Shown here in pieces: positions 43,923-55,500 of a DNA stretch of 64,000 bases. Origin of the DNA: Selaginella moellendorffii (lineage: Eukaryota; Streptophyta; Lycopodiopsida; Selaginellales; Selaginellaceae). Below the pieces are notes generated by a model that saw only the letters and a program-made list of their open reading frames with translations, did not search any database and was not told the origin of the DNA. Positions within the stretch are counted from its first letter, which is position 1. Every line of letters starts with the position of its first letter. The translations under genes and the position numbers were made by a program. Where the stretch lies: the NCBI RefSeq assembly GCF_000143415.4, contig NW_003314294.1:1679258-1743257 (forward strand), in the 5' to 3' direction.

Positions 43923-46900
43923 TCAAGCCTCCTTTGATTCAGATTCGGATTGTTCACCTTGAAATAAAATACATTAGAAACTTTGTAAAGGAATATTAAT
44001 GAATCTCACCTTGAACCCGAGTTATGAATGCTCTTGCTGCATCTCTTGCATGGTCTGGCAAGGTGATGGTGGCACTCTGCTTCCGCATCCAACCATGCAC
44101 AACATTATCCACCGATATGCTCATGCTGGGATCCCTTGGATTCAGCACCCATCTCTTTTCTAGGCAATCCTTCGTATATCCGGAACTTGGCTTGAACCAC
44201 TCCACAGTTACATTGAAGGAGTTAGTTTCCGCGTCCTCCTCTGCATCAGTGATGCAGCGCCCCACCCATATCATTTGTTTTTTATGACTGGGTCTGACAA
44301 GCACGACCATTCCTTTGCAGACCTGTACTGGATTGAATGCTGAATCCGGCTTCTTGTTCCTCGGCCCACAATAGTGATCCTCAACATCGTTATCTGTCAC
44401 TGCATTTCCAGAGGACATTGTTCCGCTACTATCTGGTGCTCTGGGTTCTGGCCAAAAGGACTCTTCCAATTCTTCATATACAACCGGCCCATTTTGGATA
44501 GCAGATATAATCTTCTCCCAGTATTCGAGCAAAGGCTTGCACCTCTGAAAATAGGATTCTCCACCAAACACCAACCCCCTCTTCCAGAAGGCAATATGCT
44601 GTCTAATCCCGGCCACTATACTTTCCTGGTCTTTGAGTCCATCCGGGTGCATCGGCCGTGGGGAACCCTGAGGAATCATAGGTTCCCCAGTTATGGGATC
44701 TCTCTTGAAGAGTTCAATGCCGTCCACTGGCAGCCACACTGTGTCCCATTCTCTCATCTTGTACCTCATCACTGGAGCACCGTCACACATGCTGAAATGA
44801 AACTGAAGAGGCTTGGAGTGGCCAATCAGCGTTTCGGATCCATCCCTGATGTAGCCTCTTACAAACCCCTTAAAGTCTGGAACCTCTGTCAGAAGTGCAG
44901 CTTCAACAGTGCCTTTGATGCAATTTTGGAATTCATCGTAGAGTTGTGGGAGGGTGAGGACATTGGATCGCCGGAGGGACTCTGCCAGGTGACTGAACAT
45001 GGCATCGACGTCTTCATGAGTGTGCCCAACCATGAGAAAGCCAAGTGTAACCGTTTCAAATATGCCTTTGGCAACAAGCATCGCCAAGTACGCGAAGACG
45101 TACATGTTTTTGTTCTCACTGCCAGCATTGTCTGTTTGGAGCAGAAGATGGGGTGGAAGGCCACATCGGCCGCAAGAACTTCCTTGAGATTCTGCTTCGT
45201 TTGGATGAGGCTGTGCATTCACCGGGCGACCAGCCTCGTCGGAATGGCATGAGGCCTCACGTGATAACCCTACAATCTGACGGCCAACATATTCACTGGG
45301 ATGGCATGGGGCCCCACGCGATACTGCAAGCCTTTGCTCCTCCTCCAGCTGAACCCTGTATGGGGTTCGATCGACAAGGGCCTTATGCAAGGGTTGGCCG
45401 TTCAGCTCAGTCTGCGCACTTTGCAGAGACCTTAAGTGTTTTGCTAGGGACGCAATCATCATGTTTGCACCCCCGCCACCCCATAGAGGTACAAAGAAGT
45501 TCCCATAGTTCTGGGCACCATGCCCATGAGCGATTATGCCAAACAGAGACACAGGCAGCTGCATGGATGAAGAGATTGTCTTGGGGGCAGGATTGAGTCG
45601 AGGTAAGCACGTCTTTTTCTGGTCCATTTTGTCGTGGATGATGCAGAGGTAAGAGTCAGGTCTCTCCATGGAGAGAATCCTGTTATGATAATATGCAGTC
45701 CTGCAGCTTCTCTGCTCGATGTTGTGGTCGAGCCGCCTTCTAACCAACGTCTCTCGCTCTTGAGCGCTGCAAGAATTCTTCGACAAAGCCATTTTGATAG
45801 CAGTGCACTCGTCACACTTTGAAAAGCTGGAGTACTTTCCTATACTCACATCCCTGAACCTGTTGCTCCACAATCTACTAAATCTAGATTGGCTCAGCTT
45901 CCTGTAGCCATTACTCTGGAGTTCCCGATTCACATCTTCCAATATGGCCCCCTTGGTATACATGGAAGGGAGAACTCGTTGGGTGTCTCGTGTTCCATCT
46001 TCCAAGAGGCGGGTTTTATGTGGTTGCTGCTCGCTACATGTCTCGACAAACCTCTTGAAGATTGCCTCTCCATATACAACATGACCCCTGGTTTTGTGCG
46101 TACCGTCGTTCCCATGGACTGCCTGTTGAACCCTTTGTTCCTCGAACTCAGTTTTGATTCTGTAGAATGTGGTTCAAGGGACTCCATAAATGATTCTCCA
46201 TGCCTTCATGCAGACCAAACCCCTCTGGAAGACCATGCCCCCCACCTGATGTTCTGAAGCATCAACAGATGACCGTAATGCCTCATACACAAAATTGCGA
46301 GCTGCCTTCCAGGACAATGTCTTGTATCTTGCTCTCTCCTCTTCAATAGCATCCCAATCAGCATGTTGACAGCACCTCCTCTTGCAACAAGCAACTGTCG
46401 AGACCATTCGAACCTCCATCGCCATTTTCTGCCTTTTCGGTTCGTTGCTCAGATCCCTTTGGCTGCGCTTTAGGAAGGTGTACTTTCTTTTCCCATGAAG
46501 AGATGTTCTGTCATCAGTTGTAGTGGTGTTTGATTGTGAATCCTTCACATTCTCAAACACTAAGTGCCTCAATTTCAACTGCACAATGCTTCCAATAGTC
46601 AGACTGTTTTCTTCTGTGTCAACAACCTCTAAAATCGCAACTCCAATATCATCCCAGCCCAATTCTTGATTAGCAACCGCATCTCTTGGATCGACAACTG
46701 TGGCTAAGCCCTCAGCTACCACCTCCCCCTCGGGGTTGTTTAGAAACACTTTTGCCTGAATCCATATAGCACGGTTCTTAAGATCCACGGAGGGAACATG
46801 CGTCGCACTTGCGCTGTCCCCAACATCTGCTTTCTTCTGAAGATTTTTCAAGGCAACAACAACATTTACCCCGACGACCATCTCTCCTCGTTCAATAGCG

Positions 46901-47064
46901 ACCACATTCCCATCGAAGACAGTCTCTACTGATACAGCAGCATTGCCTTCCCCAAGCCTTTCACAGTGTATAACAAAGTTCCGATCCATAGACACAAGGG
47001 TCCCTTTTGCAACTCTCTTCCCACCATTCAAAATGTAAACCTTTTCCCCAACCCTGAAGGCCAT
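43923..47064 (-). pseudogene. Gene B copy 3: DDE-like (DUF7869-type) transposase, complete except for one in-frame TGA
   Basis: Main exon 47,064-44,010, then a short last exon 43,957-43,923, about 1,029 residues. A single TGA at 46,176-46,174 interrupts an otherwise unbroken frame. Domains in order: two tandem beta-rich repeats (residues about 5-85 and 105-170), a basic linker, a Cys cluster (CCKRRCCQH, about 225), CDECTAIK, then the RNase H-like core with HDKMDQKK, LLLQTDNAGSENKN and GHTHEDVDAMF as candidate metal-binding positions. A C-terminal region with many Trp and Pro residues follows. This layout is that of DUF7869-containing mobile-element proteins; a transposase role is inferred. 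The start follows a TTTCAG acceptor in both copies. Two palindromes are read in frame (SRGAPCHPS and SREASCHSD). Confidence 0.7.
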
Positions 47065-49382
47065 TCTGAAAGTGCAGAAAAGAAGTTAAGACCATACAAA
47101 AAATGATTGGAGAATGGCCTAAATCATAACATACCAAACAACCTCAATAGCATGAGGCCACATGCCATTATTCAAACATGCTATTGACACCCACGTGAAA
47201 TTTCGCATTCACAAAATTGGCATGAGGCCTCATGCCATCTTGATATACACACAGCTGCAGGCAAGTAAAAACATACATGACAATACGCTAGCCATGAAAT
47301 TGCAAGGGCCCAAGATGGCATGTGGCCTCATGCCATTTCTAAATGTGGTCCTAAGCCATTCCATGGTGAACATACCAGGAAGCACAAGTGCCGAATATCA
47401 AGAGGAAGCGGTAGCCACACCAAAGACAGTGCCGCTCGCAACACCGCAACTACTCGTAGCGCCGCTCGCAACACCGCAACTGCTCGTAGCGCCGCTCGCA
47501 CAAACTGCCACTCGCATAAACTGCCGCTCGCAATGGCGCTCGCAATGCCGCAACCGCTCGTAGACGCATAAACCACAGCCCACAACGCCGCTTACACAAG
47601 CAGCGCTCACTGCGCTCAGCGGAACCAAGAACACGGCGCACAAAAATGATAGACCTAGGAATGAGTTCGAGAATTCAAAAATAACACACGCTTGAACGTC
47701 ACATCAAATCCTCTGACAAACCAGATCTTATGATTCCTCTGACAAATTTCAAACTGAGTAGCTTCTAGACTTTGCTGTCGGAGGTTGAACTTTGTCACAT
47801 CATGTCCTTGCCTCGATCCAGCTGTGCCATGTCAGTGATTCGAACTTTGCCATGCCATGTCAGCGATCCGCGCCAAGATTATTCGCCGTGTAAAGGAATA
47901 ATTACGCTGTGTGTGTACGTCCATTTATGGCAATATAAGGCCACACGCCATTCAAAGAATAATGCTCGACATAAGGCCACACGCCATTCAAAGAATAATG
48001 CTAGTCGAGCATTTTTTGGTGCATTTTTGGGTTCAAAATTGCATGAGCCCACACGCTATAAAGTTTACCTGTACCAAAAATAGAAACAACTTTATTTACT
48101 TGGGAATTTAAGTGGTTGAGGCATTTTTAAACTTACAAACACATGCCCTACTTACATTCCTTTGGTTGCCTAAAATTCAAAAATATTATAAACCTTTCTT
48201 TTTGCATTTTCAATGTTTTCAATTATGGTTTTTGATTTTCGTAGGACCAGCCTAGTAATCTATTTGCATCCCGTCATGTTTATAGCTAGCTTTCGTTCGT
48301 CCCCTTCGCTAGCCTGAGATACATCTGCTCGGCATCTGCCTCTTACAGCATTTGCCCAGAAATGGCATCTTTCTTCACGCAGCATTTGCCACATGTTTAG
48401 GGTTTAGGGTTTAGGGTTTAGGGTTTAGCAATTCAGTAGCTTGATAAACATGCAAATACAGAACTTGATGCAAAATCCTTTGATATGTCACAATGCCCCT
48501 AGGACCATAAACACATTTCAATAGAGAGGGTCCTTTCATTTCATAACTCCTTACGTAGATCTTGGTGAAACCAGAGTTAGTGAAGTTAGTTTCTTGTGAT
48601 CCCGCATCTGATTGTGATGTCCCTTTGCAGTTTCGATGGAAAGGTCAATGCACACCAAACTGTGAAATCTTGGAGCAAAATAACGGTCGGATCTATGGCA
48701 AATGCCCCTGAAACATTGTAAGGCTCGTGTGGTCTCATGTGGTGTCCGATTGAGATGCTTCTTTGCAGGGTCATCAAGAAAGACATTGTATACCATTCTG
48801 TAAAATCTAGTTGCGATCTAACGGTTGGATCTTCAGAAAACTCAAAAAAATCTCGCGCGTGTCAGAATATCCTAGGAATATACTCCTATGTGCCCCTGAA
48901 AATGGCATGCGCCCCCACGCCATTCAAGAGATAATGCCAGATGACGCCGAGAATTTTTTGGTGCATTTCTTGGGTTCAAAATTGCATGAGCCCACACGCT
49001 ATAAAGTTTATCTTTGCCAAATAGAGAAAAGTTTATCTGTGTCATGTGAGGTAGTTACAGTCCTTTGTGCTCGGCATCTGCCTCTTGCAGCATTTGCACT
49101 GAAAGGGAATTTTTCTCCATTCAGCATTTGGCCCTGAAAATGGCATGCGCCCACACGCCATTCAAGGAATAACGCCACAGGACGCCTGGATTTTTGGGTT
49201 TAAAATGTTTAGAGTTTTTTGGGTTTTTTCAAAATATTTTGGGTCCAACGTTTTTTGGGTTTCTTTGGTTCAAAATTGCATGAGCCCACACGCTATAATA
49301 TTGATTTGAGAGAAAAATAGAAACAGATAGAATTTCTTTATTTAGCTGAACATCTGCCATTTTTGGAAATACAAGATGCTTT
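47065..49382. other. Intergenic region between genes B and A of copy 3, palindrome-rich
   Basis: No coding sequence is supported. Palindromes of the ATGGCATG family lie near 47,148, 47,217, 47,314, 47,935, 47,972, 48,900 and 49,138. The cassette TTGCATGAGCCCACACGCTATA occurs three times (about 48,039, 48,981 and 49,276), but only once in the plus-strand copy. GCGAGCG-type repeats lie at 47,430-47,625. Confidence 0.7.
48396..48428 (+). repeat. Interstitial telomere-type repeat, four and a half TTTAGGG units
   Basis: Four exact TTTAGGG units and a partial fifth. The same place in the plus-strand E copy (18,249-18,269) has three units and is also a deletion breakpoint. Confidence 0.9.
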
Positions 49383-49574
49383 GGAATATCCAATCATGCA
49401 TGGTATAAATATAGCGAGGGTATTAAATGATATCCCAATCATGATCTTTCTTTTGGATTTCGCGTGCATGCAGTCCGAGGAATGATGACGTTGCGGATTT
49501 CTTTTGGATTTTGCGTGCTTGCATGCGCGCGGCAATCCAGAAATTAATGGTGGCGCCCAAGTCCGAGGAATGAT
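49383..49574. repeat. R repeat, inverted copy, promoter-side of gene A copy 3
   Basis: Reverse complement of 17,989-18,180 with scattered changes. It includes TATAAATA at 49,404-49,411 on the gene A strand and two TGACG-like motifs. The leader of gene A copy 3 follows. Confidence 0.75.
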
Positions 49575-51425
49575 GACGTGGCGGGATTACCAACCGTTGT
49601 GACATTTCGCGCGTGTGAGGTTAGGTTTTGCATTTTGCTTTGTACTCGCGCTCGCACACTCGCGCTCGCGCTCGCATCACACTCGCGCTCCCGCTCGCAT
49701 CGCGCTCCCACTCGCGATCACGCTCACTTCTCTACAGGTTTCTCGTGTGCATCGGCGTCCACTCGCGCTTGCATCACACTCGCGCTCGCATCGCGCTCGT
49801 GTGCATCGGCATCCACTTCAAGACACACCCAGTTTGTAACTTCGCCGCCAACTCCGCCGCCCACTCCACCACCCACACGCAGCCCACTTGGCGTCCTGGG
49901 AGATTTCAGCACCACTCTCCAACTGTAAGTGGCAGAGTAGCCTTGCTGCTACGATCCGCTGCACACACAGTGCACATTCGCCAGCGAGTCCGGCCTCGAT
50001 TGTCACAGCCTCCATTCGGCTTCAAATGGTAAGTCTTTTAGACGAAGTAGAAAATGGCATGAGGCCACATGCCATTCAGTAGCAACATTGGCATGCACCG
50101 ATTGGGCTCTCGAGTGCAGTCCGGTTACAGATGGCGTGTAGCCTCACGCCATCTTAGGATGCAGCCTCAAGACATCTGATGCAGTGGTGAATGGCGTGTG
50201 GCCTCACGTTATTTCCAGCTGCTAGCTTTTCATCTGTCAGCTCTAATTGTTGTGCATTTTTGAACAGGCGAGGAATTGCGTTCTTCTTCCAGCCACTGTC
50301 AATGTGGATGCAGAGAAGGGGGAGGAGCTCACCAGTTGGACTTTCGGGATGGAAGGCGAGGATCTGATGCTGTACAACACAGATGGTAGGAGAAAAGAAT
50401 GCATGGGGATCCTCATCCAAGTGACAGACACTCCATGCAGTTCCATGCAAGAATATGGACTGGCACTTGTGGTAGAGACAGCGTCCGCCTTCAAGATCCA
50501 CCTTGCACATCCTAGCGGCTTCCCGGAGGGGGGCAGCGGCTATGAGGAATTCCTAGAGGGAGCTAGGGAGAGGTTGTCCAGGAGGCCCACAATTTCAAAG
50601 ACGCTGCGGGTCTATGAAGATCACATGGAATCCACGGACCTCACCTACGGCGATGTTCAAAAACTATATTCCAACATTGAGCCGTTGAGAGTGCCTCCAG
50701 TTTGCGAAGCGAAGGGGAAGGGGGTCGATCTGGAAACTACCCCGAAGCAGAAATGGGTGGTCAAGCTCAAGCCGACGTCCGACTCTGCTGCTCCAAAAAA
50801 GAAGCTACTCGGTGATGCCATTGCCTCGGGTTCGAACACTACACCCACCAAAAAGAAGAGCCGCAAAGAGCAGAAAGAGCAAGAAGAGGCAGCAAAAATC
50901 GTCGCAGATAATAGTACTTGTTACTATTCCAACAAAGTATATACAATCGACGTGAGCCGTATCGAGATCCAAAGCAAATACAACCACAGGCTAGTATCTG
51001 ATGAGTGGGTGGAGAAACTGAAGCAGAAGATGCTGGCAAGTCCAGTAACACCCGACATCGCAGACGTGATCCCCTACTACCGAACAATGAAGGGCGAGAC
51101 GAGGTTTCCAGACTTGATCAATAGGAAGGTGTTGGACGATCAGAACATCCGGTTCTATGCCGTCTCCGGGCAGCATTCTAGCTTGGCGATGCAACAGATA
51201 GTTGTGGATATTATGGTGGGCGAGGAGGTGAAGAAAGTCTTCAAGACAAGAGTTGTCCGCCTGATAAAAGGCAACTCGCCCCTCCGATCTATCATATACA
51301 TCTCCCACGCGCAGAATGTCAAGCAAGAAACGTGCTACAAATCGGGTCTGCACGAGACATTGGCACGAACACGGAAGCTCTGGGTTCAACTGAAGAAGCC
51401 ACAAAAACCAGGACAAGGACGTGCA

Positions 51426-52571
51426 TGTCGCGCATGTGACTTCGGGTATCGAAAGTTACCTGTCGACCAGTCCTTACGGACACTCTTACCTTACTGCCAC
51501 GATGGCAGGAGGTCGGTATTGCTGGACCCTTTATCAGTCCCTCTTGTGCTAGTGGAGTTAACTGGGCATTTCGAGTGTACTTAGACCGGACGAGCATAAG
51601 GACGGAATTCCTACGTGTTATTAGCTAAGCATACTTAGCCCGGTAAGGAGTTCCCGTCTCGTTTTGTCTTGCACTTGCTAGTGACAAGAACCCTCGCGTA
51701 TTGAGATTAGTCCCTCAATATCGCTACATGATAGCTTACCGTGTCTGCCAAACACCCTCGCTATCATGCCCTTTGTGTTAGTCTCATTTCGGTCCCAAAT
51801 GCTATTTATGGAAAGTGTCCAGATTTGCTCATTTGGCATATCTACGGAATGTAGAGATCGTTTTGAACACAATGGTGTTCGTCCCGTGTCCAAATTCGCA
51901 ATCTAGGGACATTCCATATTTAGTAAGTTTCAAGCTTGTCCCAGAGACTAACTCCTGATACTAAGGGAGGCTTGGGGTGAAAGCCCAAAGCGTGTGTTCC
52001 TCAAGGGGGGGGGGCTGTGGGGGGTTCCAAATGTATAGTAGGGATAGTGGGTAGGTCGGGCATGGCCGACCAACCTGAGGCATAGTCTAGCTCCCGCTTG
52101 CGTGCCTGTCCTTGTTCTGCGTCCGGCTTGGGTCTAAGCCCAAGTTCCATTCCATGCTAGTTGGTGGAGTACCCATGTCCTCGCGTTAGGCCACCGGTAT
52201 GCCGAAATAGCGCCAGACTCCGTTTGGCTCCGTTTTGCGTGCTGGTCCTGGCATTGGGATGCTGGTTACTCTAGGACTGTTCCAAGTCGCTCCGGGCTCC
52301 TGTCCCTTCGCTCCTTGGGCTTTACGCTTGGGAGTTGCTCCGTGGTTCGGTTCCATCACTCCTTGGCTTCGTGCTTGGGAGTTTGGCACCGTTCCTTTGT
52401 TCAGTGGCCCAAGGCCCTGAACCTCGGGTTCCTGTGGACACGTGGCATGGACACGTGGCATGTGACACGTGGCATCTGTCACGTGGCACAAAGAGGGTTT
52501 AGGTTCCGCTTCGTGGTGTTATCCTATGGTAAATCACCATAGGATAAAGGGTCAAAACCACGTGCGCTACA
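51426..52571 (+). repeat. 5' LTR of the young element
   Basis: Starts TGTCGCGC, ends GCGCTACA. It contains the block also found in gypsy-1 LTR DNA (51,972-52,050) and a cluster of ACGTGGC motifs near its 3' end. Open frames inside it are repeated unchanged in the other LTR and are not genes. Confidence 0.95.
52439..52488 (+). promoter_or_regulatory. Four G-box/ABRE-like CACGTGGC motifs in the LTR
   Basis: CACGTGGC starts at 52,439, 52,452, 52,466 and 52,480, each followed by AT or AC; the 3' LTR has the same set from 57,747. ACGTGGC is the core of plant abscisic-acid response elements bound by bZIP factors. A stress-responsive LTR promoter is an inference. Confidence 0.5.
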
Positions 52572-52572
52572 T

Positions 52573-52586
52573 TTGGTATCAGAGCA
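52573..52586 (+). other. Primer-binding site, initiator Met tRNA type
   Basis: TTGGTATCAGAGC begins one or two bases after the 5' LTR end. It matches the complement of the 3' end of plant initiator Met tRNA. Confidence 0.85.
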
Positions 52587-55500
52587 TGAGTCTCAGCGAG
52601 TACTATTCAATGAGATTGGGCAACTAGTCTCGTTGCATACGCAGAGATGAAAACGATGATCCGAGTGGGTACACGTTTGGTGCAAAGGGTTCGCAATTGT
52701 TCCTTGAGTATGGTTTTGGTTACCTTTTGTACCTAATAATGTGAGCTTGCTCTTGGGCTCATAGGATGGATTTGAGGTGTTCCATTTGCACGAGTTTGAG
52801 CTTGGGCTCGTGAGTGAGGCGCATTAGCAACTTGAGGTTACACTCTGAGTTGGCAAGATTAATGTTAGCCTATCGGTGGTTTCATGAGTTGTTCCTTGTA
52901 CCGTGGGTAAAAGCAAACCTTCCTTGAGTTTGCTATGAGTGGCAAATAGGCTGGTCCATAGCTGTTTAGCACGGCACTAGTGGATCCTTCCTAGGCATGG
53001 TTACAAGTGGATCAGTCAAGACTGTAGGGAATAGTCTATTGGTTCAAGTAATCATTGCCGTGCTCTCTCATAAACTTTTCTTCGATTGAACTGAAGGCAG
53101 TGCGAAAGCAAGCTTGAGGTTTGGTCAAAGATGAGACCGAAAAGAGAGTCATCGAGGACGGAGGATCAAATACGTAAATCATTTTCTCTTCTTGGAGAGA
53201 TGATTTGCAACAAGGTGTTAACTCATTGCTTGTGTTCACATTATGCAATCAAGAGTCCCTACCTTGATGCATGTTGGAAGTGATGGTCTTACAAGTGGTG
53301 AGTTATGGGATGGATAGTGGTGAAACACTAAACCATTTTGTCTAGGCTCGCTATTGAAAGACTTGGGTTGCAATGCTCAATTCTTTTCCGGGGAAACTTG
53401 CTATTGCTCCTTGAGTAGCTTGGTGTTGGATTAGTGTTGAGTTTGGTCGGAAAGAGAGTGGCATGAGCTTGTCCGTGTTGTGAACAAAAGTTAGTGGTGT
53501 TGGGTATCGTAAACCTCTATTGGTGGAGTGTGGCATTTATATTGCATTTTGTCGAATTGAGTTGACACTTGATATTCACATAAACCTTTGCAGTAGTGAC
53601 ATGGGCATTGCTCATAGTGTTGCTTGATTGATGATCAAGTCATTGTGATTTATATCATATCCATGTGATAATGAGCAATGTGTTTACGAAGTTGCTTGGT
53701 TAAATGATGATCAACCCCAAAGTGGTTGATGGTGAAGCTAGTCTACTTGCACGAAGTAGCATTGTAGTAGCTTTGACTGGATTCTCGATGGTGGTCCATT
53801 ATGCTAAGCTTAAGTTGGTTCCTTGTTCCTTGAAGGTTTGCCCATAAGGTGTTGGAAAGGGTTGTAGCATTCATTTGCTATAGCTCAGTAGTTGATCCGT
53901 TAACACTTGGAGTAGATTGTTGGATGGAGAAAGTGTGTAGTTGAAGCATTGACATTGCTAACACTTGTGTTAGTGGAAGTGGCATTGTTGTTTCAAGTGA
54001 TGAGGATTTTCCTTAGAGCTTGATTTTCCATGTCATTTTTCTTGTTAGTGTTTTAGCTTCACATTGGATCTTGAAGGTGGTTGAAGAAGAGTGTTAGTGC
54101 AATGTGGATATCCGAAAATGTGGTCTTCGTGATCAAGCCTTGGATGTTCCATTTTGCATTTTGCGGATGTCAGAGTTGGATGTCGAAAGTATGGCCAAGC
54201 ATATAACTTAGTAGCGTGAGTTTAGTGTTTGGGTCTTGTGAAGGCAAGTTGAAGAGTGATTGTTTGTTGCTTTGCAACTAGTGACTGCTTGTAGACTTCG
54301 TCAAAGACCTCTGATACTTGCTTCACTCGATGAAGATTTAGCAGTGGTGGGCTTGCTTTACCGGATGGTGTCGCGGAGGATCGTGTCGTTAGACTTACAT
54401 GGGTTTTCCATGTTGGCATATCGACTTTATCTTCTGTTGATATCATTTGGTTGCGTTTAGTTCGTGGTGTTGGATTTCATTGAGTCTTGGATGTGGTGAT
54501 TCACTCCTTGATGAAGTGTTATCTATAACTGAGTATTATTAGAGGATTGGTCTCGGTTACTAATTAAAGTATCTTCGACCTTGGTTAGCTTGGTTGCTGG
54601 AAAGCTCCGAGTGGTGATTCACTCATGCTTTCTTCTAGCTTTGTTTTGGTGTTGATGGCATTAAAGTGATGCTTTGTCATTGACATTGTTGATATTGAGA
54701 TCTGAGTGAAATGAGATATCCTTCCTAGGATTGATATTGAGTTTCATTAGTCTTGATGAATATAGTGTTGATGATTTGGCTATAGCTTTGTGTTGTTGGC
54801 ATTCGTGCATTTGCTAGTTAGCAACTGTGTTGACGTTCAAACGAACTGAGTGGCAAGTTTGAGTTAGTTGTGTTCTAAACGAGATTATTTAGTAGGGGTT
54901 GAGCTTTGAGCTTTTCCTTGAAAAGTGATTCAGTCGTGAACGATGCTAACTCTACAAGTGGAAGAGTTAGTGATTGATATTAGAATGTTTGAATCCTTAT
55001 TGGATTTGAGTTGGAATATATCGATCATTGATGATTTTTCTTGTGCTTGTTATGATGTGAGTTACGTCTTGCTATAGATGGATTCATGGAGGATCGTTTG
55101 ATGATCACTTGTTGAGCATAGCTTTGTTATGCTTAGCTTTTGGATTGATGCAGACATGCTCTTCATTAGCTTTGCATTATGAAGTTTAGCTTATGGATGT
55201 GTTAAAGAGGATATTGTGGGTTGCACCATGATTTCTTCTTTAGCATTGAAGTTAGCTTCTATGAAACTTGTGATCATTGTTAGGAAAGACTTAGCTATAG
55301 ACTTCTTCGAGCTTTTGGTTCTTTGAGCTTTATGCTCGTTGTTCCATTTGTTAGAAGTTGTTGGGGAGGGCATTTTGGCTTGTTAGCTTCGATGAAGTTA
55401 ATATTTGCATCTGGCAATCATTGGTGATGATTAATTATCATCTAAGATAGTTGATTATCCTTGTCAAGAGTTTTGCTTGGTTGTTGTTGATATAGAATGA

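Noticed and set aside
44374-45252. A 292-codon plus-strand frame opposite gene B copy 3
   Set aside because: It is the antisense shadow of a long coding exon; it has no recognisable domain and is broken in the other copies.
47148-49300. CRISPR-like array of short repeats with spacers
   Set aside because: The repeats are irregularly spaced palindromes on both strands in a plant-type nuclear setting, without regular spacers or cas genes.
51426-51584. C-terminal tail of the gene A copy 3 frame
   Set aside because: These codons are LTR sequence and recur at 56,734-56,892 outside gene A.
52186-52491. 101-codon frame with repeated CHV/CHMP words, present in both LTRs
   Set aside because: It reads the CACGTGGC motif cluster in antisense; no protein family features, and it lies in the LTR control region.
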